A stretch of 64,000 bases of DNA, taken from Eonycteris spelaea (Eukaryota; Chordata; Mammalia; Chiroptera; Pteropodidae). Location: the NCBI GenBank assembly GCA_003508835.1, contig PUFA01000021.1:9154501-9218500 (forward strand), read 5' to 3'. Positions 51,001-63,000 of this stretch are shown here, in pieces (position 1 is the stretch's first letter; each line of letters begins with the position of its first letter). The position numbers were made by a program, and so were the translations under genes. Under the pieces are notes generated by a model that worked only from the letters and a program-made list of their open reading frames with translations, ran no database searches and had not been told where the DNA came from.

Positions 51001-54000
51001 GCATAGGATACACACACAATTTTTATTTGTATATGATCGCTTTATGGTGACTGTTTTTCAAACACTTCTTTTGCCCTTAGGTTTGACTAATGACTGCTGT
51101 GTTCAACCAGCCTAAGTCCACTTTCACACTTGCTAATAATCATTCTGACATTCCAGAAGCTAATTTCTGGCACAGTGCACATCTCCTGTTAATCATGTCT
51201 GTATAACTGCCAGATGCAAGAGAAATGAAGATTTGTAGCCCCCAGAAACTTCTGCTCAGGATCACTCACTGAGAATAAAGCAGGTCAATCTGTAAGTTCA
51301 AACTACTTTGATAAGCCCATCGAAATTCATAAATACAGCAAAACATATACAAAATAGAGGCATTTACATAAATGTAATGGCAATTTGCACAGCTGATAAG
51401 CTACTGAGATAAAATACTGGCCATTACTAACCTTCTCCCTAATCATATCCATCTCCCAAATTGACCCCACGTCTAGGTCACCTAGAAACCAACTACAAAT
51501 GAAATGAAATTCCTACAGTGAAATGTGATTATTTTCCTATTGTCAGTCATGACCAAAAAAAAAAAAAATCTTGGTTGTTTTAAGAAATTTAAAACATCAA
51601 GATAGAAATATTCTTTTATAAAGTCTTCATATATCTTCCACACTCTTATCTTAAACTACTCCTTTTGCTTTATCCTTAAATTATGGTATCAAATTAAACT
51701 GCTAAGCAAAGACAATAAGGAAATTTCAAAAAGACATAAGAGATTTGTAACTGATTAATAACTGATTAAAAGAAAGCAAGGGGGTCTACAATTCAGATTA
51801 ACTTTGATTTTTCATTCTTTGGCACAGCGTTATAATAAATTAACTAGTCAAAGGAGAATTAATGATCTTGGGGAACTCAATTGAGAGATATTTTTGAAAC
51901 AGCAGGGGTCCTTCAAGAATATAGAATTCTAGTTGTAAAATGAGAGAGAAAAGACCATACAAGTTAAAAGAACAACTAAGTCTATGAAAGCATTACTACA
52001 TTCAGAATTCAGTTTTGCAAAGCTGTTTCATATCATCCTAAGTTTGTAACAGTATTCTCTTAAGCACATGAATGCAATCCAATACAGTTTTAAGTTCAGA
52101 ATCTCCTAAAAATGTTTAATCGTTTCAAATTGGCATGAAAAAATGCAGCCCCTTCCCACCATATGGATATCTACTCTAAAAATCACCTTCAGTGATTTTT
52201 AAAAATCTATCCACATACAGTGTCGCCACTTTAATATGCTCAAAATGTGTCCAAGTATGTTTCTCTTATTTAATACTAGTATTGAAGTTAAGAGCATGCC
52301 TGCACATGGTACAAGAGAGATTTTAAATGCTGACATTCCTAGGCTCTTTTTTCCACTTACAGGCAGGCCTTCAATAAACTCGAGCCCAACACTGGGAAGG
52401 AAAGAGTGTACTGGTGCCTCCGCACCCCACCCGTGCTATCAAGTTCACAGCCGAAGCTGCCTCTACACATAAAAACACACAGTGGGGGCGCTTCTCCATG
52501 TGATCCCTTTCGAACCACATGTGACTCCTTCTCATGGGTTTTCATCTTAACAGAAAATACGCATTCCATGTACACAATCACTACGAATGCTTTTGCCACA
52601 GTTTTTGTTTCTCAAATAAACCATATAACCATCTCCACTTTTTAGATTAAAAGTGAGATTCAGTCGTCTCTGAAGGGCTATGTGTTCATTTCACCTCCCT
52701 CTGACTTCGGAACTAGAAACTGAAATTCTTAATAAGATATTATTAAGAATTTTCCTTGGTCTGGCTGATAAGCCCAATCACCACTCATTTTAGTTGACAA
52801 GTAGATGAATATGTATAAAAACAAAACCAGTCCAACTTCAAAAATTGAGCTTGAGAATTTTCTAGTGCTAACACATGACTTTCTGAACCTTGCTGATACC
52901 AGCTTTTAGGGCACGTGTTTGCAGTAGATTGTATTCTGAGCTGGAGAACACTTTACAAGCTGATAAAATGGGTTAATTCATTCCTTTCTAAGTTGACCAC
53001 ATTTCAAGCACACACAGTGATTCTCCCGTACTGGACTACTTGCCTTGCCAGGGCTCTGCTGCTTGAAAACAGACATTTCTTGAAGAAATATGCTGAAATT
53101 CATCCATGACTCTGCAATACAGTGGCTGAGCCTGGGTCTTTCATCTGGTTTAGAATCGATAACTTCCCAGCTACAGAGAGAAAAAAGAAAACAAACAAAA
53201 AAATGAACTGAACTGTGGGTGATTCGTTCAACATTCATTGCTTCAGCAAATATTTATTGAGCACCCACGCTGGCCATGCTCTCAGGAAAAGCCCTGTGAA
53301 TTCAGAGGCATACAAGTCAGACATCTGCCTAATAAAACCCAACTGCCAGGAGAAGCGACAGGCTAAACAATGAGCTATACATTATCCAGTCACCACGAGG
53401 GACAATCTGAGGGAGAGGGTAGGGTTTCGGACATTTTCTCTGAAGAAGTCACTTTAAGCTAAACTCCGGAATAGCAGTTTACCATAAGGGCTCAGAGAGT
53501 TCCAGGAAGAACAATGTACAACATACGCAGAGGCCCTGCAGTGAGAGGCCCCGAAAGCACTATTCTTTTGAGTCCTGGGTGTGGCTCTGGTAGAGTGAAC
53601 CATAAGGATATCGCGGCAAGAAGCTGGGAAAGTAGTACATGAACTAGGTCTTACAGGGCCCCGGACGGCTTGCCAGACACATTTCAAACCTTAAGGATAG
53701 GGAAGCCACAGCACTTTAAAAGAACCTTGGCATTAACGTCATCATCTTCATCATCATCAACACCAACAATACATTTTCAAAGATACTGTAACTGGTCAAG
53801 TCTACAGAAAATTGTTTAGCTCAACAGGATCTCACAGTACCTCATATTTTTCTAGGGTATCCTTTTCCAATCATCACAGAACATGCTGAATGTGATGCAT
53901 GTCCCAAGCATGTGCTGTGTCCCTGCCCTAATCTTTCCACAGGAACATCAGTGAGCTAAAAACTAGTAACAATCGCTCCAGGAAGAAGATGCAAGCAAGG

Positions 54001-57000
54001 ACAGGGCATTCCTTAAAGTTACAATGACATCAAGTTCAAATCTCACTCTTGCAATTCTAACTCGTTACAAAAATATACCAGTTGAAACCAGCTCTGCTAA
54101 GGGACCTCAAATTTATTCATTTAATAGATAATTATTAAATGAAGGCACTGCCATTCAGCTAAGGATATGGCCATAAAGTAAACCATGTTTCGAGTAAAAG
54201 ACGAGGGTTATTAGTGAGCTCTCATTTGAGCTATGGTTACAAGGGCATCAGGATGAGGCTGACATCTAGTTTCGACTCCTGGAGCATCTAAGACAAGTCA
54301 AAACTACGTTGGCCCTTAATGTTCAACTATGCAGAAATTGTGGACATATAGATTCTGTTACTTTTTAGTGTACTTTGAATACTAAAATAATTTGGAAACT
54401 AATAAATAAAATTTCCTTAGTCAATGTAAATTTTAATCCAAGTTAAAAAGAATAAACAGCATTGTAAGAAGAAATAAATAGCATTAAAAGAAGAATGGAA
54501 AATATTTCCTTTTCCTCCTTTGTTCTATCAGCCTCAACTAAGGAATGCTCTGCCAGAGAGTCATTGAGCTAAGCTGCTCAGGCTGATGCTGTTTCCCAGG
54601 TAGATACTTGTCATACGAGGTCCTGCTGTCATAAGAAATGAACTCTGGGAGATGTTTGGGTATCAGGGAGTGGTTTATGCCTCCACTAACTCTATCCCTC
54701 ATGGTGACCAAATCTTGCACTAGGTCTGCATACCTCATCAAAGATTCTAGACCTACTAAAAGAAATACTAACTAATGGCTAGGAAGGCACTGTATCTGTA
54801 ACAAAATCTTGCCAATATGTCTGCTTGATGGGAACGAGATTTTGCATAGGAAAGCAAAAGCTGCAACAGCAAAGAAAATAATAAGGTTATTAAATAGTGG
54901 CTACTTTAGAACAACACAAACTTGATGCGAATTAGCAAGGCTAGGCTGGGCTGCTGTTCAGGTTAATGGGACCATAAAGATGACAGAAAGACAGATTTTA
55001 ATTTCTGTTCCCTGTGCATATCGAGACATAGTTAGGGACCTGGTTGAACTGTTTGGCAAACAGAATTCCAACAAAAAACAATGAAAAATTTATAATGGAA
55101 TGATTTGATCATTCTTTTAATGATTAAAATAAAAATGAATGAATGACATTTCCTATTTAAAATATATCTTTTGATTAGGATAATGAACAAAAAAAGTGAG
55201 TTGTGTTCAAGCAATGAAGGATGAAATAGTGGTAGAAATGAACTCTAACTCCATGAATTTCAGAATCATAATATTGAAAGGAAGAAGTCACAGAATAATA
55301 GATGCAGTATGATTTCATTTATGTAAAGCTCAAAACCATGCCAAGCTAACAGATTATTTAAGCAAGGAAATGATACAAAACACGATTCAGGAGGGGGTAT
55401 CTCAGGTGGAAATGGGTAGGGGGGCAGTAGGGAATGGGACTTCAGCGTGGCAACGTGGGAGCTTCCTGGGTTTTGATCGTGTCTATTTCTTAACTTAGGT
55501 GATGGACATGAGAATCAACTCACTACTGTTCTTAAAGCTACACCTACATATACCCATATACACATATGGTCTCTATTTAAAAATGTGTTGATACTTAAAT
55601 GTATAATCATGCTTTTTATTTAGTGAATAACATTCTCACACAAGTCTATCTCACTTCATATCCTATAGTCAAAACATAAATGTTACTTAAGTTTTTGCCT
55701 CTGTTTATTTACTGTGGAGTAAAAATATTTCTGCTGGCAAGTGCCATGAAAAATAATTCTTTGAATAAGAGGTATTTTAGATAGATGCTGGTACCTTCTT
55801 CTAACTCTATCTTTAAGATACATGTCTCAGATGTGCCACCACATTTGTGTACATATTTTATTACTCTAATAAATGCACTAAAATTGGAAAGGAGCCCTGT
55901 CTAATACCAAATCCCTATAATTACATAAATTATCTGCATAGAGATAATGGTAGAGCAAAGTCTTCATACAATTAAGGTGCTTAATACAATGAAACAACTA
56001 AAAATTCTGTTCTGCCTTTAAGAATCTTACCTGTTTTCACAGTGACTTCAAATGGATGTGAAGAAACCTCAGTACCCATTCATCCATTACCTTATTCAGT
56101 TATTTAGTAAAAAGTTATCAAGGTCCACCATTGTGTCTTACTTATACTTGGTGTGTTTAGTATTATTATTTCAAACCAATGAAAACAATACCCGTAGCAC
56201 TGTGTCTACAGGTATTACCACTTGGTGGGAAGAAGAAACGAGAATATTCAATGTGTGAATCTTTGCCACATCCATAAAAAAACATGCTCGTTTATATTAA
56301 ATTTCTCCCCTTTAGAAAAAGCCTGTGACGGTATTTTGGGACAATAAATTCTGTTATTACTTACATTTATATTAACCTAAGAACCTTAAATAATTCTAAT
56401 AGATATCTGAATTACTGTTAGAATCGGCAATAGAAATGAGAAATTATTGTGTTCAAGTTGGAAATATTTTCTAACCAAATGGGTTTGGAAAGAGTTGTAA
56501 ATGTTTGAGATAAAAATAAATGTACAGATGGTGCTGACTAAAATTTAATGGAAATATAGATGATTTCAAAAGAAAATCTGAAGTAATGGGCAAAGAAGAG
56601 ATGCCATCTGCGCTTCTTTAAATGAAACATGGACCCGGAAGAGTCAGTCTCTGGAAGTTTCATATAGTTTTAAATTGTCCAGTGAGTACCCCTTGGATGT
56701 AGATTTCTATACTCTTCCATCATATATGGTCTCCCATTAACTCTCATCACCACGATTCAATGATATCACAATACAACATAAAGCAACCACAGTTATATAA
56801 TGTAGAATGAGCTGGAACACTTGATGTCAACTTTTCAAATTCCCTTAGTATTACAGATGAGCAAAGTAAAACCCAAGTGTCCTCCACGAGCTTGGGGCAG
56901 AGCCACTCGCAGCCCAGACCCCAAATTTCTAGTGTGGCGCTGTGTCCTGTGAACACGTGCACTATTCAAAGGATGGATGAACTCGATGGCATCCTTCGGA

Positions 57001-60000
57001 GAAACCCTTTACTGAAACTGAGAATGAGAAGGACATTCGCTGTTCCTCCTCACTCCTTTCTAGAGTCAGGGGGCAGGAGGGATAGACCAGTACCCACGTA
57101 GCCTCATTTCGGACCCAGCTTCTCCCGGAAAAAAAAAAAAAAAGAGTACTTTGTGTGCAGAATCCAAATACTCAGCGGAAACTAAGAGTCATGCTTGGTG
57201 GTTGGGATATTTAATACAGGTGACATTTGCACACATGCGTGCACACACACACACACACACACGTGCACACACACACTGAATTGCTCCATAATAAAGCTCT
57301 GGGTTTTCCTAGACACCCTTATCTGGAAAACAAAAACCAGAGAAGGGATCCCCTGTGCATACCGGATGATGCTTGGGAAGGAGATCACTTACACGGTGTG
57401 TGGCTGTCTTCCCACCCTCCCTGGCTCTGATCGATGTGCGCTGTAAGCCCAACTCACATAAAAGGAGGCTTAAAAACAGTGTGACGCTTTACCAAGTTTT
57501 GACCAAAGAGTGTAACTCTTCTATGATCGCAGCTCATCCAGTGGAGAAAACTAGACACCAGTGGCTTCGCTATTAATATTCCAGGGTTGATTTTTTTTCC
57601 TCCTTAGTTTCAGAGAGAACATGCATTTGCCAAGTTCAAAGGGAAGTAAGGTTCTTTGGTTCATCCATCCCTCCTTCTCTCTTTCTGTTCTTCTTTCCTC
57701 CCTCACATGCTTGCTTCTTTCCTTCAGCTTTCTCTTTCACTTATGCCTTCACTCAGGAGTGAGCCTGTTACACACTCCAGCCACAAGAGAAGGACCACTT
57801 GAGAGTCCCTCTCTCATAACAATCATCCCCAGCCTCCCACACTCTTGTTGAGTCCAGCTGACGTGGTTCCAAGTGAGAAACCACAGCTCCTGGCCCCCTC
57901 ACGGCCATACCATCTTTCAAATGGTCTCGTCCAAAGATTCGCAACTGTGCAGTGCTTAAAAAAAAAAAAAAAAAGGCACCAAAAACTACAGCCCTGGCAG
58001 ATTTATTTACTTACGTTCTCCTTCCTAAGAAAGACTAATAGATTGTCAACAAAAGACATTCTGTGTGGTCAAGATAAGCATTTATTTACCAAAGAAAAAT
58101 TTATGGTTTCACTTGCCTGAGAAACTCTAAGAGAATAAACATTAGAAAGATGGCTCCTCGGATAAGCAGCCTCACTTAATCACAGAAGGAACTGGGTTCG
58201 GGGAGAAGTGAAGTTAACATCCCTTCTTTCTGCCTCCACATTCCTATTAGAACACACTTAGGTAAAGACATTAGGTGGTCTGGCCAAAATAACCCTGGGC
58301 AGTTCTCAATTCAGAGTGAACCCCCGGGGCACTGTTTACACAGTGGCCATCTGGGCCTCAGTCCAGCAGGCCTGGGGAAGCTCAGAAATCTGTCCTTTTA
58401 ATAAGTGTCCAAGGTGTTTCTGAGACAGGTGTGTCTTGCCCTAAGAGTCACTGCAAGAAATATCCCATGAGAATGTTACTTTGACTTTCAAGGCTGTGGA
58501 CTTTATGTAAGGAAGGTCGTCACCCCTGAGAGATGGTGGGTCCTATGATGGTTCAGCTCATTGCCTTGAGTTTCTAGGCCCCGGAATAGGCAATATAAAT
58601 GCTGGTGACTACCTGAGTTGAAAAGATAGAAATCAGAGTCCAAAGAGAAGACAAAAGACACTGGAGTTGGCAGGACTGAGTGTGGGGGGCACAGCCTACA
58701 GAAAATGCTGACCATCTAAGGGGAAGCCCTGGAGTCTCCAGCTGAGAAGCTACCAGTACCAGGAAACAGCCATCAGAAAGGACGAGAAGGAACAGGGCCA
58801 GAATGATATCGATCAGACTGGCAAACTTCAAATTCATGGACCTCGGGTAGAATACTCAGAAGGGTCTTGCCTCAGTAGCAGAGAATAATTAATCCTAGAC
58901 TAAATGCTTTTCTAATACTAACAAGTCTTAAAAGTAAGCTCCAAAAGGATCAAACTGATTTTAAGGACTCTCTGTCATACATAGGAATGAAAAGTGGCGA
59001 GTTTTGTTATGAACCAAATAACTCACATGGCCAAACTGGGATCTGAAAGATTTATTTTCTGTGATACTTACCCACTAAATGATCGTGTACCATTTTTTTC
59101 TTAAAGATATGCTTAATGAAAACACCTTTTAAGTTTTACATCAAAAAAGAAATTCGTCTTTGTACAGTTTAACAGCTACATACATGAAACTCAGAATGCA
59201 GCACACAGTATTCTCCACTAGGGGGTGCTGTGAGACTAAGAAATTTGATGCTCTTGTGCTCTTTAAAAATAGATTGTTATTCTGTAAGAGGGAACATGTG
59301 CTAGCAGCCTGTTTTATCTCTTTCAACCACACTGCCTTTGAGCACTACAAGAAATAATGCTGAAACTAATGAATCTTGGCATAGGACAAATAATGTCTCT
59401 CAGTATCACTTCCCTTCCGTTCATTTCAAAAAAACACTTGTTGAGGGCAGTTGACTGTCAGTCATTCCCGAATCCAGGGATTTAGAGGTGACTAAGGCGC
59501 ACACCCCACCCAATAAGTAAAAATTTACATGTGACCTCCAAAATGACATCAGTCTCCCTCTCTCTCCCCCCCCCCCGCCCCCCACCCCCTCTCTATATAT
59601 GAAACTGACTTTTATAAAATGACATTTCATGGTATTTAGGACTATGGGGGACAAAAATCAAAAACTAAGTTGCAGATTGCACATGTGAGAAGAACCTGTG
59701 AATATGATACTCTTTTCATTATTGTACCTTTTACAGGATAATAATATGCTAGTAAACCTAAAAGTCCCAAAATATAACTGAAAGTCATCTGTCAAAGCAA
59801 AAAATTCGATTTTTAAAAATATATCAAAGCTCCAATCCTTTCACATATTTCTCGAGCTTTAGATTTGAGGAGATAATTACCAACAAGAGGCAGGTAACCT
59901 GTGGTGCACAGAGAATGAGAAGGCAAAAGTGGGGTGCAGATTGGAGGCAGAGACTCTGAACGAATCTGCACGGTCTGGTTCGAGCTCTCAGGTCCCGTCC

Positions 60001-63000
60001 ATCCCAAGAGGCAAAGCCAGCCGTGGACAACCCTTTCGTGGGAGCCAACTCCCTTCTAGCCTTGAGCTGGTTTCAGTTTGGTTTCTGGCATTTGCAACAC
60101 AAAATAAAGTGCTACATTTCTCAGTGGGAGCAAGGAAGGGCTGTATGATACATTTTAAAGTAGGAAGTAGAAATAACTATTTTAAAAGAATTACGGAATA
60201 CGCTCACACCACGTGGTTAGTATCGCAGTTTTATGTAGATGACGATTTTTAGCAGAATGGAACACTGGAAATAGGGTGACTAATTCCAGTCAAGGCAGTT
60301 AGTTAACAATTCAAGTTAAGGAGGTTTCAGCCAGAATCAAAAAAGAAACAGAGCTAACACCAGGGGCCAGGCACTGCTCTCTCCGTTGTAAACTCACTAT
60401 TATATTCGATCCTTACAACCGACCGAGGAGAGGTGCTATTTATTATTCCTGTCTTACAGATGAGGACCCTGAGGCCCAGATACATTCTTTGTCTTGCTCA
60501 AGATCACAGAAATAATACACAGTGGAACAGGGACCGATGGAGCTGGGACCGCCCACAACACGAGGAGAGATTCAGGAAGGGTCTCTGGATTGGAACACAG
60601 GATCATTTCAAAGATGAGTGGGAAAGAACATGAGAGCAGTAACCTGGGGGGGGATGCAGAATCCCTAAGTGCCAGGCTAAAGAAACAGAAATACCTAAAA
60701 GAGGCTTTGGTTTCCAGGGAAAACTAGCGACGAGGAGTTTCAACTCCTATTTTCTGCTCCCACTACTGCGGCTGTTGCTAAATTGGGACTCACAGAGTGA
60801 TTCTACAGCACGTGCCAATGATAACCACGGTGGCCGTTGGCCGATTCTCTGCATGTGCTGGGCGCTGTGTTCAGCATCCCGTGTACATTTCCTCACGGAG
60901 CCCTCTCCATCTGAGCCCCTTCCTGGCCTCCCTAGTACATTGTTTTGTAGCAATTACCAGTTGTGGTCCTTAATGTCTGTACTGCTGCCTCCTCATTCGG
61001 CTTTAAATTTCATGAAAGAATTCGTAGATATGGCTCTGGCTTTAGCAGCTAACAGAGCTTAACATCTGAGGCACATGAAGTATTGAATGAATGAATATAA
61101 ACAATGAATGCAGATCGAAGAATATCAAAAATAGTTAACAGTGGTTATGTAGTGACATGACATGTAATTTTTTATTCGCTTATTTGAATGTTTCTATACA
61201 TTAAATACGGGCAATAATTAGCATGTATCTTTTATCTATATAACAAATATATAATAATAGGCAACAGGTCCAAAAATTGGAAATTAACTTTTATTGACAT
61301 GAAATAGTTTCGTTTTAATTTCTTCCCCTTGGAAATGGAAAGTTAAACTGCCTTCGAAATGAGGTAATTGAGAAATATGCCTCATCTATTACAAAAGTTT
61401 CCTTAACTACACATCAGTATCTCAGTGTGGAACTCCTTCTGCAAAGCGTGGGTCCAGATGCTCGACCTCTCCATGGGGCTCCCTGGATCCTCGTGTGCTT
61501 CCTGCACTGCCGCCCTCCCATCTCAGCCCCCAGGAGTGTCCGTGATACCACAGAGAGCAAGCCAGGGCCAGAAAGGGGAGATCGGCGAGGCCCAGCCTTC
61601 ACACGTGACAGATAAACATGAGTCCCTTTTTGTTCTTTGTTGGGCAACCTCAACCCGCTGTAGAGATGTTCAGATGTTGTTGTCACCTCTTAAAGCACAC
61701 ACACGTGTGTACACACACACCGTTCTAGTCACTTTTTAGATTTTCCATATCCCTAAAAACTCAAATTGCGATAAGCATTTCCAATGATACTTAGAAGAAT
61801 TCTGTCATACTACCTCCAGAGAATGTGCATTCCTTTACACTATTTGATTTTATTTTTAATCGATAGGAACTGGAAATTGAAGCCAAACAATATTTTTCGG
61901 TAAGCGAATTGTCAACATCCCGTGCAGACACACTTTTTAAAAAAGGGGTTTGTTATAACCTCAGCGGTCACCTAGCAACCGTGACAAGCAGCTGCTTCAA
62001 CCATCACACCTATAAATATGCTTTGGCCTGGAGCTCTCGAGCCCTGTCATTCCAGCTAGTGACTAACGGTCTCATGCTTTCTGTTGATAGTGAACATCTG
62101 CTGATGGTAATTCCTGTCGAATTTTTCTTAGAAAGGTCAGTCAGTATCCAGTTACAGATTTTAACATTTCTTAGTGCAATGTGTTGGAATTTTTTTTTAA
62201 TCCTGTGGATATATAATATATTCCTCCGTGTGTGTGTGCCTGTGTGTGCGTGTGGGTGTGTATGCATGTGTGTGTGTGTATGTGTGTGCAGGCAGACTAA
62301 AAACAGGGGTATGTGTCTCTGCACAAACACAGCATTAGAACATGACAAAGCAAATGAGATGTGTCAACTGGAGGATTAAAATAAGCAAACACAAGCTTAA
62401 GACATTACATAGCACTGAACTTGAAGCCTTCACTTTCTCGGACCAATTAGTCACGTGAGCAACTCCTCCCAGGCCAGGGACCAGCAGGCGCCACCTCCCT
62501 CTGGGCCGGGCATGCTGGGGTTCTACTCGGGGCTCCTCTCCCTATTGTTATGCTAAGTTTCAAATGCACCCGAGGTCGGTCGCTTTGTGAAACTGTCCCT
62601 TTGCCCCTTCCATCTCAGTCTGCACACTGCCACTTCCCCAGGCGCGCAAACCGTCAATTATCCATCGAGACAATTCGAAAAGCTGGCCCTCAAACGCCGC
62701 CACGTTACTCCTTGCGTGAGTCCAGCTTCTGTGAACAGATGCCAGTTAGAAATTATTTTCCAGCGTTTTCAATTTTGTTAACTTTTCCACACCCCGACTT
62801 GCAGAAACCCAGGGCATGAACAATTTAAATTCCATTACCAGCTCAGAACAGGCACCGACTTGAGGCCTGCGGGAGATGAAACGCCCTTTCATTTGTGAAT
62901 GCCACGATTTGCTTCGATCACTGTCCCCGGGGGAAGGAAACGTTTCTACTTTATCCCTGAAGGACGGATAACATCTGAAAGTCAAGAAACATTTCTCAAG

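Noticed and set aside
61909..62379. A 156-codon plus-strand open frame
   Set aside because: It runs through a TG microsatellite (Cys-Val repeats) and resembles no protein.
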